61,829 nt of DNA from Paramacrobiotus metropolitanus (GCF_019649055.1 NW_026570522.1:1-61829), one strand, 5' to 3'. Counted from the first letter of the stretch, positions 47,388 through 59,047 are shown. Notes: generated by a model from the sequence alone, not told the origin. Translations and numbers: made by a program.

Positions 47388-47976
47388 GGTCAATTACACC
47401 AAGGGGCTCCGCGGAATGAGAAACTGTACAACTGCCACAGTGGCAGAGGATCAGTTATGACTTATAACAATTCAGATATATTGCAGCCTGCAATTTTAGT
47501 GCTTAATTTAGGTCCGTCTAAACATACTTTAAACAAGTTGGGAAACGAGAACTACGCTGTAAGAAGTTTTCTTCACTAGTGACTAGCTCGAGAACACTAC
47601 GCAAAAACTCTACATTAAACCGGAAATTCAAAATACAGTATGTTGCTCAGCTTGCACTTGTTGCTGCTTACAACCGGAAATACAGTTAGCAACCGGAAGT
47701 AGGTTGACTGCCTCCAGCGGGGGTTTGTGCAGCAGGAAACCGCGTCAGCGGCTCCCATCCACGGGTGGCGTTGTGTTTCAAACAGCCTGTAGACTAAAAC
47801 AAGCGTGCTCAGTGCTCACTACATTCCTTGATAATCAGCTGTTTGACTGTAGGTTAAGTAATTTCTCAGTTTTCTGTCGATATGTTGTAACTTGCAAATC
47901 GTTAGTGATATCGACTTGCACTGGTATTTTCAGTTTTGTATTTTGCGTTTTTCCCTACTTTCGGGTGTAGTGAGCC
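47388..47976. promoter_or_regulatory. Divergent intergenic promoter region between genes D and E
   Basis: 589 bases separate the two opposed ATGs. It holds CCGGAAAT at 47,620-47,627, CCGGAAAT at 47,674-47,681 and CCGGAAGT at 47,693-47,700 (ETS-like cores), plus AATCAGCTGTTT near 47,830. CCGGAAGT/CCGGAAAT and AATCAGCTGTTT also occur between F and A. GCTCCGCGGA lies close upstream of both minus-strand members. Promoter function is inferred. Confidence 0.55.
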
Positions 47977-50786
47977 ATGTGCGACTCCGCGATGCCCCGC
48001 GATCGCGGCGCGGTGGATCCAGTTCTGCACAAAGAGGAACTAGCAATCCGCGATGTGGACTTCGTTGTTGGACGGGATCATGGCCAAGAGAAAATCTTCT
48101 CTGCTTCCAAGTACGACAGCACTGTGCAAGTACCCTGCGCGCGCGATAATACCACTGCATTTGGAGAGAGCCTTGATTATTTTACAGGGCTGCGTTGGCC
48201 AGTGTTAGTCCCGTGTTTCATGCCATCTTCTACGGAGGTTCCAGCGAACCTGCTGTCAACATGGTCCAGGTTCCTGATGCTCTACCGGATGCCTTTTCCC
48301 ATATGCTCAGGTACTGAAAGGTGGTAGCGACCATTTCTAATTCCTACAAGAGTTCTTCAAACCATAAGCTATGCTGCTGCTTATTTTTGATTAAAATTTA
48401 AAATCAAAATCAGTATAAAATCAATCAGTTTGCTGTTTGCATGTGTTTTCAAATTTCAGCCATGTACAGTGTCGTGAGGATCCACTGCCCAATCTCAGCG
48501 CGCACAACGTCTTCGCCACGATGAACGTGGCTATGAAATACCAGCTGCCAGCACTGCTACAGCACTGCAGCGAGTTCGTCAGTCACAGTCTGCGCGCCAG
48601 CAACTGTCTGCTCTTCCTTGATAACGTATGTCGACAATCGCATTCTGCAGCACCGTATCTCAGATTTGTTTTGTTGATTATACAGTTATAACAAAAATTT
48701 CTGATTAGTTCTTATGCAAGTTGTATTTCGTGAAAGCAAAACCAAAAAAGCACAGTTTTGTTCAAAGTTGAAAACATAATTTTTGCAAAGATAACAAAAG
48801 AAAATTTCCCAAGAGCTCCCTTAATAAAGCAAAAAATATTTATTAAATGAAAAATATTTCTGGTAAAATGTTTTCATTAAGGAGGTGAGTCTGTGACTAC
48901 TGTAACTGGAAGAATTAAGGATAATAAACATCGCAAGCAGGTGCCTGACTCTTTGGTCGGTTTCTGCAGGCCGTTCGATGGGACGCCAAAGATTGCCTCC
49001 CGCTGTGCTTGGAGATGGTGGACGCCTACAGCGAAGTGCTGTTCCTGGATGACTTTGCGGCGTTGGAACTGAAGACGCTGGTGTTGGTGCTCCGACGCAA
49101 TACACTTACCGCCGATGAAGACAGCGTTTACAAGGCCGCCGAGAGGTCTGTACATTTAATGACATTTTCCGCACCAGTTGGCTGTACTTCTCATTTCATA
49201 GTAAACGAAATATTTACCGAAAATCCTTAGGGTAATGAAATAAATATGATGCTAGTGTTTGTTAATAAGCTTATAAACTAATTGTTAAGAAATTAATGCC
49301 ACTTACTGCAAATACTGTAAATAAACAGAAAAAAATAATAAGTTAAACAAATATCAACTAAAATAGTACGTAATAGTATTAAATTGTATTGACTGCAAAT
49401 AAAGAAAATAGTATTAAATCCAAATGAAATATAAAACAGTAAATACAATAGTAAATAATAGTAAATTAAATAGTTGGTTTTTATATACGCAGTGCTTGTG
49501 CTGTTCAGTAGCACCTGGATCGACAAATGTTGCATTGGTTGAGAACTTGAGTAAAAGAAGCCGTTGTACCGCGTCGTCGCATCGATAAAACATTTTTTCT
49601 GAAATTATTGGCTGCATTTTTGCTATTTTGGACTTTTTATTTGTTATTGTATTCTTTATTTTTATTGCGTATTCGGTTTTCCATTAAACAGTGGGAACTG
49701 TACTGCGTAACATGCGATTTCTCCATTACTGTTAATGTTGCAGTTGGGCGTTTGCGGCCTGCTCTCGCAACAACCTGGATCCATCTCCCGCTAACCGGCG
49801 CCAGGTGCTGGGCGATGCCTTCCGCCTCATACGTTTCCCGCTCCTAACCGACGCTTTGCTGACTGACGCCTCGATGGAGGTCAGGATCTCGCGTTAATTT
49901 ACTTCATTAGATGCAGCAGTAACCATAATTAATTACTTTAAATTAAAATTAGTTGGTTTAAATTAGAAGTGCTTAGTTATTTTCAGCCGCAACCAGTAAC
50001 AATAAACAAAAACCATAATGCAACAGCAACGAGAATTATTCATTTTGAATTGTGCAACAGTAGCTAGAACGAATTATCGAAAAATTAATTAGAACGAATT
50101 ATCGAAAAATTAATTGGCCGAATTAGAAATGGTTAGGTATCTTGGCTTTAATAAATTTGGAAGTACTTTATGTAAATAAAAACAAAAAAAACTAGAGTTT
50201 GTTTATTTGATAGAATTAATTTACCTGTTCATTTAGAAAAAATAATTTAATTCGGATTAAATAAGTTATTCCCTTGGATGCGCAGTTGGGCTTGCTATCC
50301 CAAGACGAACTGGCGCAAATTTACTGCTACAAGAACGCCACGACCAAACCGTCCCTCCCATTCCCCACCGCACCGCGTCAGCCTCCCGTTATTCGTGTCG
50401 CCGGCCTAGAGTTCAAGCACAAAGAACCGGTCTTCGTCGACCGAAACGCTGAATACTGGCTGCCGGCGGAAGTCATCGCGGCAAGCCCGCCGCACGTCGT
50501 CGTGTCGCTGTGCGATGGATGTCTGGGCGGTGAGAGGATACTGGTTCACACGAAGAAGGTGATTCGCGCCGCGGACTTTCTAGTCCGTGAACGAGCGGTG
50601 CTGGCGCAGAGGGAGGCGGCGGAGTATGCCCGGTCGTGTTTTGGTCGCCACATCGTTAATTTCGCCGGACAAAAACCGCGATCGGTGGAGTTCATTGATT
50701 TGCAAGTGCGGGATGTGGATGTGAAGGCGTGGAAGGCGCGTGGAAAGAAAGCGGGGACTGGGGTGCAGCCGGGGTGTGCCGGATGA
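47977..50786 (+). CDS. BTB-BACK gene E with double Tudor-like C-terminus, complete
   Basis: Six exons: 47977-48110, 48188-48310, 48460-48625, 48970-49145, 49744-49879 and 50286-50786, giving 411 residues, all GT-AG and in phase. BTB is at about 29-130 (VDFVVGRDHGQEKIFSASK, SPVFHAIFYGG, VQCREDPLPNLS, NVFATMNVAMKYQLPALLQH) and BACK at about 141-250 (DSVYKAAE, SWAFAACSRNNLDP, NRRQVLGDAF, LIRFPLLTD). The C-terminal module occupies 246-411, with WLPAEVI at 303-309, VIRAADFLVRE at 337-347, IVNFAGQ near 368 and VRDVDVKAW near 386. It is closest to gene A, and exons 2-5 are the same length as in A. Exon 1 is longer, with an extra acidic/basic N-terminus. The predicted role is a Cullin-3 E3 adaptor with an unknown substrate read by the C-terminal module. 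Sharing a promoter region with D suggests co-expression. Confidence 0.88.
50066..50115. repeat. 25-bp tandem duplication in intron 5 of gene E
   Basis: AGAACGAATTATCGAAAAAT plus TAATT occurs twice in direct succession in this AT-rich intron. It is probably neutral. Confidence 0.85.
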
Positions 50787-51123
50787 GAAAGAGCGCTGAT
50801 ATTTGAGTACAGTATTTTTCTTCTAGTATTCCCATGTTCTTCGGTCTCTCTGGAGTTTTGTTTTGACAGTCGGTTGGCAACCAAAATTGGGTTGAATTAG
50901 TTCGGTATTTCAGTTGCAGAGAATGTTGACTGTCGTCGAGTAGCTAGATCGGAAGGTGTCAAAGGTAATGCACATAAAAAGGTCGTGGTGAATGAGTCTT
51001 TATTCGCAACGAGACTAGACAAACAACAGAAACACAAACAGTAAGCTGGTGCAATCTGCTGACGAACAATCTGTTACGCGAGTAAGCTGGAAAAGTAATG
51101 GGCCAAGATCATAAGCATAAAAT
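50787..51123. other. Intergenic, no supported gene
   Basis: The 3' flank of gene E. No ORF or repeat beyond short frames antisense to the gene E last exon. Nothing else seen. Confidence 0.5.
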
Positions 51124-51444
51124 CGCTACCGACTGACCTAGCTGTTTATATCCGCTATCGCATCAGCCGTACATTACTGGTACAAGCTTGTTCGGAGATT
51201 TCCTATATAAAGGACTAAAGGTACAGACAGCCAATGCCGCTCTATAGTAGTATAGCACAGTGGGACAACAGTAGTATAGCACAGTGGTACGAAGTTTAGG
51301 CTATGGCAGTTGCCACTACACTACGTCATGAATTTGTATATAATATAGATATTCGCTGTACTCGTATCGATTCGTCAGACAAGCTCGTACAGTATATACG
51401 GCACATGCGATAGCGGATATAAACCGCTAGGTCAGTCGGTAGCG
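51124..51444. mobile_element. MITE-like element, 321 bp, ~75-bp inverted ends
   Basis: The left end CGCTACCGACTGACCTAGC, then GTTTATATCCGCTATCGCAT, recurs inverted at the right end with few mismatches. Similarity continues through GCCGTA, ACTG and AGCTTGT to about 75 bases. There is no ORF. Confidence 0.75.
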
Positions 51445-51598
51445 TCAAATCAAAGAGCATGAACAATAATTAAGCGCAATGTACGTACGCCCGTACATCG
51501 CGGTACTACCACCTTGGTACTACCAAGTAGCGCACCGCACGTTCAGTCACATCTATAGCGTATGTAGATCAGCAGTGCTGCATCTGTAAGCGGCCAAG

Positions 51599-51693
51599 GT
51601 CAAAACGCCGACAGAATTTTCTGCCGACCGACTTTTTGTGTGATCAAAACACCGGCACAAGTTTTTTATGGTCAAAAAGCCGGCAAAATTTCC
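51599..51693. repeat. Three diverged short direct repeats
   Basis: GGTCAAAACGCCGACAGAAT, GATCAAAACACCGGCACAAG and GGTCAAAAAGCCGGCAAAAT occur in series about 35-43 bases apart. No ORF or known element is attached. The stretch from here to 52,521 is otherwise gene-free. Confidence 0.6.
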
Positions 51694-52521
51694 TGCAAGT
51701 ATTTTGTTATCGCCAAAAAAATATTTTAACGGAAATACAAAAATAGATAGAAAACCAGCTATATTATATATACAGAAGCATACGATTCATACAGAAGTAT
51801 AAGGTTAATACATCATGTACTTTATTCGTTTCAGAAGAAACTTCCGCTTTCACCCAAAATGCTCCATCGTTCAAGAGCAGCGGCCAGCCAACAACAATAC
51901 AATTCAATCAAAACTGGAACATTCCGCCACTTAAATTTTGGCGCGAAACTTTGCGATTGCCATCAGCTCTTCTTTAGTGAATTTAACGGCGCCATCGCGA
52001 GATGACTTGCAAACGGTGCTTCGAAGAGCGGATGACGCCGTTTAATGCACGCCGCACGTGTACAGATACAACTTCCTTGATTTTGCTCGGTCAGTTACCC
52101 CTTGCCGATATTAAAAGTGAAAGTTATTTAATACATAACCAAAGTCTGCGCAGTGCAGCCACGATTCTGTCTTAGAGATTTATTGATAATTATTCGAACT
52201 TCTGCTTAGATAACGAAATCGGAAATCGCGAACGAAGATAAATACACTTTGTGGCTGGCCAATTATTTTCTACCGAAAAACGAATTAACATATGTATACA
52301 ATTAGGTAACGATTGGACACATGTGCTTACGTTAATTTTTCGGCAACTTGTTCAGGAAGCCGAAAACAAACCATGGTTGTTAATTTGTTATCACATTCAA
52401 ATAATACACATGTGTCAGTCTGCAGTGTAGTACATATTTGGTACACCGCCAAATCCATTGTTTACGGTGAGTGTAAACTTTGACGATACGAAAACATAAA
52501 AGAAAAATTATTACTTATTAG

Positions 52522-54343
52522 TTATTTGTACGGAACGAAGGATAGTTCTCCACAGTTGCTGAACTGATGATCCTTGCTTGCATCAAATGAAGCCCCTGGG
52601 TCAATCTTTGTGAAGTTCTGCCATTGCGCGAAAGTCCTTCGTTTGCCTAAACCAAACTTTTTTAGCCCGAACTCATCAAAATCACGGCTGGAAACATTAA
52701 GCCCCATCATGTAACGAATTCGGCGGCGCGACTTTTTCTGTATTAAGGATCGTTCTTCCCAGTCTGTCTCCCAGACAACTTTTCGGGTCTCGTACCAGTG
52801 GAACACAATATCCTGTGTAGGCGCGTAGAAGTCATACCTGTCATACAGGACAACAACATACTGCAACCTCTGCCAATACGTTTTTCGATAAAAATGCGAT
52901 AAAGAACTTTGTTTTGTTTTACAATGCGATGAAAAAAATTCGTTTTGTGTCCATTTTGAACGTCAGCTACTCTACATACGTACTACGTCACAAAGCACAT
53001 ACTTAGCGAATTATTGTTAATAACAGTAGCGTACGGTAAAACTTGTAGTACTTCCATGGCATAATAATGTACTCCTGTCACCTGTACGAGCAAATATACG
53101 AAAAGAAGCATACCCGTACAAATTACAGCCGGCAAGCAAATAATTATGTTATAGTACATGTACACTGACACTCAGCTGATAAAACAAAGAATTCATACAC
53201 GAAAATGACGTACTGTACTTTAAACCGGTATATTTATGTCCAGTTATGATAAAAATATTCTAGGACAAATTTTGACTTTTCGGGGACAAAAAAACACTGA
53301 TTTATTGACAGATTTAAGGGTAATTGTGATCTATTCATTTCAGGTCTGAGTAAACGTCTAAATAAAATTAATAAATGTACCGATATTACTATGATAAGTA
53401 AGATTCATATGTCTCTTATTGATGGGGTTTATGTTTACCCGCGTGTCCATAACCGAGCTGCTCGGGAATACTCCTCCCCGTGGAACAAAAAGGGCGTGTA
53501 GGGGTCACTGCGGACTTCCTTGGCGTGCTCACAGCTTCCAAAATTGAATCCGGCAGCAAACTGCGGCATTAAACGCGGCTTGGACGCCCTTGTTACCGAA
53601 ACTGCCGACCCGTACTGCACCATAGCGTCTGCATCGGCTGATTCTATTTTTGCATTGCACATGTAAGGAACCTGATCAGAAGCAGCATCAACCAAATTTG
53701 GAGCTGATTTGGGATATACTGTAAGAATTGCCTTTTTATTCGCTAGAGAGAACCAATCATGCAGCAGTTTCTGATCCCATCTATCAGTAAATGTAACGTG
53801 GGAGTCAACGGACAAACAAAATTGTTCGTCTCCTATAAAATTTTCTATTTCGTATCTTGCGCGCGTTGGACCGGTAGCGTTAGCAGCGTCCGCCGTTTTA
53901 TTGACAATCTGGTCCCGAAAACAACTGCTTTCACCAATGAGGTTGCAGAACACATCAACGCATCGCTCTTCACCTTGTTGTAAGTAGATTTGGTCATATA
54001 TGGCAACTTTTAAATTTTCCGGATTAACTGCGTTCGAAAACAACGAGTTCAGTGTTTCTGAACACCGTCGCGAATCACGATAATTCCCAATTAAAATTAT
54101 AATGCTTTCTGGACTCCGAAAGCGACGGTTCCGCTTTGCTTTGACTGATTCTGCTTGTTCGGTAATACAGACTGTACGCACTTCCGCTGAAATCCCTTCG
54201 GCATTTGTAAGTGTGCTCGACAAACGTGAATCATAAACCAGAAGCACAAACGCTGAAGCTGACAAAAGTGTCAGTACAACTGTTTTAGGGGTATCCTTAG
54301 CACGGCGGAAACCAAAAGGAGAACGCCTTGGGAAACGAATCAT
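52522..54343 (-). CDS. GlcNAc-transferase-like type II membrane glycosyltransferase, two exons
   Basis: Exon 1 is 54343-53439 and exon 2 is 52837-52522. The GGTAAAC donor and TGACAG acceptor restore LWTRG-YDFYAPTQD in frame, giving 406 residues. The start ATG at 54,343 is the first in frame, four codons after an in-frame TGA-TTG. A signal anchor spans residues 21-37 (TVVLTLLSASAFVLLVY), so the catalytic part should face the Golgi or ER lumen. Family marks of the GlcNAc glycosyltransferase group (Pfam GLCNAC type, related to the Skp1 hydroxyproline GlcNAc-transferase) are GPTRAR near 158, DSH at 180-182 (a metal/UDP-sugar motif), WD at 189-190, FHGEE at 287-291 and RLWTRGYDF across the splice. 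Length is normal and no breaks are seen. Donor and acceptor sugars cannot be read from sequence. The neighbours are unrelated. Confidence 0.88.
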
Positions 54344-54544
54344 TCTGGATGACAATCAACAATCCACGCAACGTCGGTAATAAAATGCCGCATTGCATCG
54401 ATACTATTCAAATTTTGCCACACAAAAACAAAAGCAATACTATTACGCTATCGCAAACATTACCGAATAGCTTTTCTGATGTTCATAAAGCAGCAAAACG
54501 TATATTCCATGCCGCCGAGCGTCACACCAACAGTCTGCTGATAA

Positions 54545-54772
54545 ATGAAACGCCGTCTTGCTGACCTACAACTTGCTAACGACTCTTTGCTGACCGACGA
54601 ATGTTTACCCGACAATAATTTATTGAAGCGACAACTCGATGAACGAAAAGTTGCTGAACGACAGTTTGCTGAGCCCCGACATCTTGCTGTCGACAATCTG
54701 CTGGCTTCAGTAAATTTTTTAAAAAATAGAGAAATCATAACCAAACACGAGGAAAACTTCAGAGAAACATAA
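54545..54772 (+). CDS. Possible ORF with 15-bp (5-residue) repeats
   Basis: A 75-codon frame is built of degenerate 15-base units: LADLQ, LANDS, LLTDE, then LLKRQ, LDERK, VAERQ, LAVDN, LLASV. The spacing of Leu/Ala every five residues resembles a pentapeptide-repeat or short coiled segment. No upstream exon or family match is seen. It could equally be a noncoding minisatellite based on TTGCTGACCGACGAA. Confidence 0.3.
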   Translation: MKRRLADLQLANDSLLTDECLPDNNLLKRQLDERKVAERQFAEPRHLAVDNLLASVNFLKNREIITKHEENFRET

Positions 54773-55595
54773 GAACAACATAAGAAACGTAAGAAACGTA
54801 AACTCCTATAATTACTCCATTGTTTTAATTTTGTGTTAATGACCAGACTTAATGACCAGAATAATAATCATACTTAAGATTATTACAATACTTCACCAGC
54901 TCGAAACAAGTTTCACCTCCCATAATTATGAATTATTGGAGTACTTTCGTAAGAAAAGTAAAGAGTAGGTAAGTTCTGTTACGGTAGTACGGTACTAGTA
55001 CCGCACAGTCGGTGCTATAATATTATTCACCCTTTCGGTTTTTCCTAAAGAATGTTGGTTCCATATTATGAAATACGAAGCTGTGACATACGGTGATAGC
55101 AAAAGGCTATTGCCGATCCTTGCGCTGAAATAATTAAATACAAAGCATCTAATAATTTGACGGCCATTGCGTGCCGGAATTCTCTTCGTAAAGAGGATAA
55201 TTATGTGTACGATCGGCATTTACCAGAGTTAGTGCGGCGGAATACAAAGTGATTATTCTACCGCAGAAGCTGTGACAAGAGAGCCGTTTCTTTGTTTTTT
55301 CGCTAAATTTGCGTTGTTATTCTTTTTCTTTGCCGTAACATTGGGTTGTTATTTTTTTACTTTGCCGTAATTTGAAGAATGGTGCAACCTTTATGATCAT
55401 TTCGTACCGTGACTAGTACCGTAATCAATACCTAGGGAAAGATAAGTTACTTAAAGTCAAGAAAATATACCAAGCATCTCTAATGTTAATACTGCCTATC
55501 ATCTCCAGTCTAAAAAATTACTCTAGGATTTTAAAGCCAGCATGTTTATTTAAAAAAAGACGATGAGATAATGCAGTCCTGTTCTAGTCAGGTAG
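54773..55595. other. Intergenic, no supported gene
   Basis: AT-rich sequence following the pentapeptide-like frame. Only short ORFs with no motif. Confidence 0.5.
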
Positions 55596-58500
55596 TCAAC
55601 ACTCCATTGATTGTTCTGCGGGTGGAATGATTGACAGCACATCGCGGAAACGCTGACCACTACGCAGCGTCATGGGCATTGCACCGGAATCCAGTTGCAG
55701 TACGTACCGCTGATTTATCTCTTGGTATAGGCGAAATACTGGCCACAGTTGCTCGATGCGGGACATGATATTCTTGTCACCGGGGCGATTGCTCGTGACA
55801 TACGTCAGGACGTCCATGTAATATTGGTGCAGAACGGCCAACAGCCCTTCATCTTTCCCCGGCGCCGCGGCTGCAATATAACCATCAGGGTTGTACGGGT
55901 TACAAGGCGTACTAGTTATCTTATAATCTGGTCAACTGTCGGTCAACATAATCTGGTTAATGTGGTAATAATCACAAAGGCGCAAAAGATAGCATTTTGT
56001 TCTCAGTTTCAGAAAAAAAGTTGTACGTACATGGAAAATTAAAAAGAATAAGGTAGGTTTGTAGTATACAAAGCGTACGCATATACTGTACGTATATCAT
56101 ATAATTATGTCACTATGTGTACACCTTGGAACCGATTTCCTGTGTGACCGAAATCAACATGTACGTCGTCCGCCGTATCTATAATTTATGGTCAGTGGCT
56201 TATGGATCTGAAATCTTACAAGGCTGTAGCTGTATTTTTGCTCAAGATTATGCAACTAATCACTACGTGATGTATTGTACTAGTGTTATGCTAACAATTT
56301 AGAGGAGTTATTGCAGGAACGTTCCATTTATATCAAAAAAGAGAAAAGAAATGCCTTAACTTCCGGTGGCATTAATTATGCCTGCACTTACCGGGTTCGA
56401 ACAGTAAAACAGCAAACAGCAGGAACTTCTCCACGATATTTAACTGCAGCGCTTCAATGCGGACGGATAACTGCACCACAAAGTCCACGTAGTCGGCTTC
56501 GCATACCCAGTCGAGATAATACGCCTTCGATGTATCTTCTTTGTGGAGGAACACCAATAGTCGCTGGTCGGGGTCTTTTTTGGACAGGGCGTCCAAATAA
56601 AACATCTGAAAGACAATAATATAGCGGAAAATTAAAGAGAGAGCTGGTTAAAGTAAACGCATTAGGGCGAGACATACCACCCAAAACACCGAGTATTTTT
56701 CTGCTACGCGAATCTGCTGAGCTTCATCAGTGAGATCAGTAAAGCCTGGAATAGCCATAGCGCATCGTTTTATGATCGCCGTCCAGAAGGCAATTTCGTC
56801 CCGAACCGCTGCGCCGAAATCAGGCTGCAAAGGTCATACGGAGTGTTGTGTTTTTTAATCAAATGAAGGCAGAACATTATAAGTTTCTATATGATCCATC
56901 GACTTTTGAATTTGCAGACCAAAAACCATAATGACTGCAAAATTTACTTGTAGAGTCGAGCTGAATGCCGGTTAATGCAGCCTTTTATTTGTCGGTTATA
57001 ACATGCTGCCGTTGCAAACGATATTTTGTCAGTAAAAGATTATAAAAATGCTTCTTACCGCAGAGTAATGAAGAATTTGGGCTTGTTCCTTTTGACCCAA
57101 ATAACGATCGCACAGTCCACACAGCGAATCACGAACGATGCGCTGTACGTTTTCGAAGGTGACCTGCAGCAGAACGTTGCGCCGGCACACCGCACCGACA
57201 TACTTGTGCATAAACAGCGGACTCTGCAGACGATATCCCGACTGGACGAGCTCCTCTACGCTAAGCGCCGAGATCGTGTGCGGACTGAGACCATCTAAAG
57301 CGAGATGCGTATTGCTCGATAACCGGTCGGCCCAGATATCTCTGATGTGGTCCATTTGGTCCACCCCAGCGCTGTTAGCATCCGACCAGAGGATGATACT
57401 CTTCTCAGGAAAGGGCGACGATTCTCTTTTGCCAGATGTTACTATACCGGCCCGGCTGCGCTGGATATCCTCTAGCTCTTCCAACCATAGCAGTTCCGCC
57501 GGACCTGAAGCATTATTCACTGTCTCCGAATCGGAACGATTAAAATTCTATGGCATTTAAAAATTAATACTAAAATGTTTAAAAAAATATATACGAATAT
57601 GGCGCGATGTACGTACATATTACTGACATACGCAAATAAATGAAAGCGTTTAATCCGTATTGCTGTGCACAACTGGGAAAGAATTACTGTAAATGTTACA
57701 CAATTTTTAATAAACTTTGTGCTGCAGTTCAAAGCTTTGAGCAGTTGTAATGACAACACAACGTTTCGAAACACTCGTGTACCAGGTGCATCCTTTGTCG
57801 TTAAATCCTGATCGGTAAGCGCTGGCTCCCTCCACAGGGATGGCGGTTCCAGTTCCAGGGAGGCAGCACAATTTGTGCTGGACACCGGGCATATCCGGCT
57901 TATTTCTAGAGATATTCACCGGTCAGATAGTAAAATACTCGCACTGATACTAATATTGCGCTGCGACATTTTAATTGTAAGTATAATACGAGTACCAGAG
58001 TTTTCGGGCATGGGTGATATTCCGGATGTGAATACGTCAGATTTTCTTGAAGAGTTCTTTGATGAAATATTTCGCTTGCCTTTCAGACCCATTGCTGCAA
58101 ATTTCTGGCCGTTCACACAGGTAATTCATACAATTATGTACGTACAACTTACAAGATCAACGGTAGCATGTACAAGCCCGTCCGGAGTTAGAGCATGATA
58201 GAAAACAGCTAACGCATAATAAGCGCGATGTTAGCGCTTAGCACGATGGCCACTGCACTACGTCTACCACAATGCGTTAATGCGCTCCGCAGTTAGATTG
58301 TCCCTTACTGCACCGACTGTTTCCTAGCCACCTTTCGCCAGACAATTACGATTATACTCATTAAAATATATGGCGTGCACCAAGCCACCAGTCAGCCAAA
58401 AGCATGTTACGTGTTTAAAGAGTGTGACGTGTCGTGGCGTAGTATGTTGTTTGGCGTAACCCATGGATTTACATTGTTCGCTGTTCTCTATCATGCTCTA

Positions 58501-59047
58501 ACTCCGGACGGGCGTGTACCGTACATTACTGGCAAACAAAACTAATACAGAATACAAATCAGCACACCTACGAAATGAACTGGATCAGTTGATCAAACAA
58601 TTAAAAACTTAATATCACGACAGAAATACCTCATTCAGCTCTTCTACTCTCTCCTTTGCTCTAATTTTATGTCATGTACTTCTGCTTTCTTATCTGTATA
58701 ACTGCCGTAATCAAATCATTGCAAATTAACATTAAATGCCTCAAAGCTACTCCAGACGGACGTTGTGCCTGTTCTTCTAGGTACCGCAAAGACTTTTTTG
58801 GAATTCTAAGAGCTGATAACCTCATGCTTTTGAAAACCGTAACGTCATGCTCATGACCGTAACTCTTCTGTAAGTACAATCATTTCCGGTGCTGGTACTC
58901 TTTACCGTCGACGCTCATTCCCTCCTCCTCACAGCGGCGGAAGCGACAGGCTTTGCAGCGTCCGCGCGTCGACGACGTCATGGCACATCGCGATGCAAAG
59001 TGGCAGGTGTATCTGATGGAATTCTTTATCCCGCGTTTGTAAAATGC
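55596..59047 (-). CDS. Nuclear receptor gene (zinc finger 2 plus ligand-binding domain); first finger not found
   Basis: DNA-binding exon 59047-58906: AFYKRGIKNSIRYTC then a perfect Cx5Cx9Cx2C second finger and ACRFRRCEEEGM. A next exon from 58,812 (GMSVDALRIPKKS after splicing) gives the C-terminal extension. Ligand-binding exons: 57547-57059 (163 codons, phase 0; helix 1-3 region), 56824-56678 (IIKRCAMAIPGFTDL, the family signature), 56605-56392 (LSVRIEALQLNIVEKFLLF) and 55870-55596 (APGKDEGLLAVLHQYYMDVL to the stop). Hinge exons near 58,094-58,010 and 57,907-57,780 are probable but their splices are unresolved. The exon with the P-box finger (Cx2Cx13Cx2C) should lie upstream of 59,047, and I could not find it up to 60.2 kb. 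It is either distant, highly diverged, or the receptor lacks it. The family acts as DNA-binding, often ligand-gated transcription factors. This one is divergent and no subfamily can be assigned. Confidence 0.8.
58173..58516. mobile_element. MITE-like element in a nuclear-receptor intron
   Basis: The left end CAAGCCCGTCCGGAGTTAGA, then GCATGATAGAAAAC, is matched by the inverted right end (GTTCTCTATCATGCTCTAAC, then TCCGGACGGGCGTG). TA flanks both ends. It lies between the DNA-binding and ligand-binding exons. No ORF. Confidence 0.75.
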
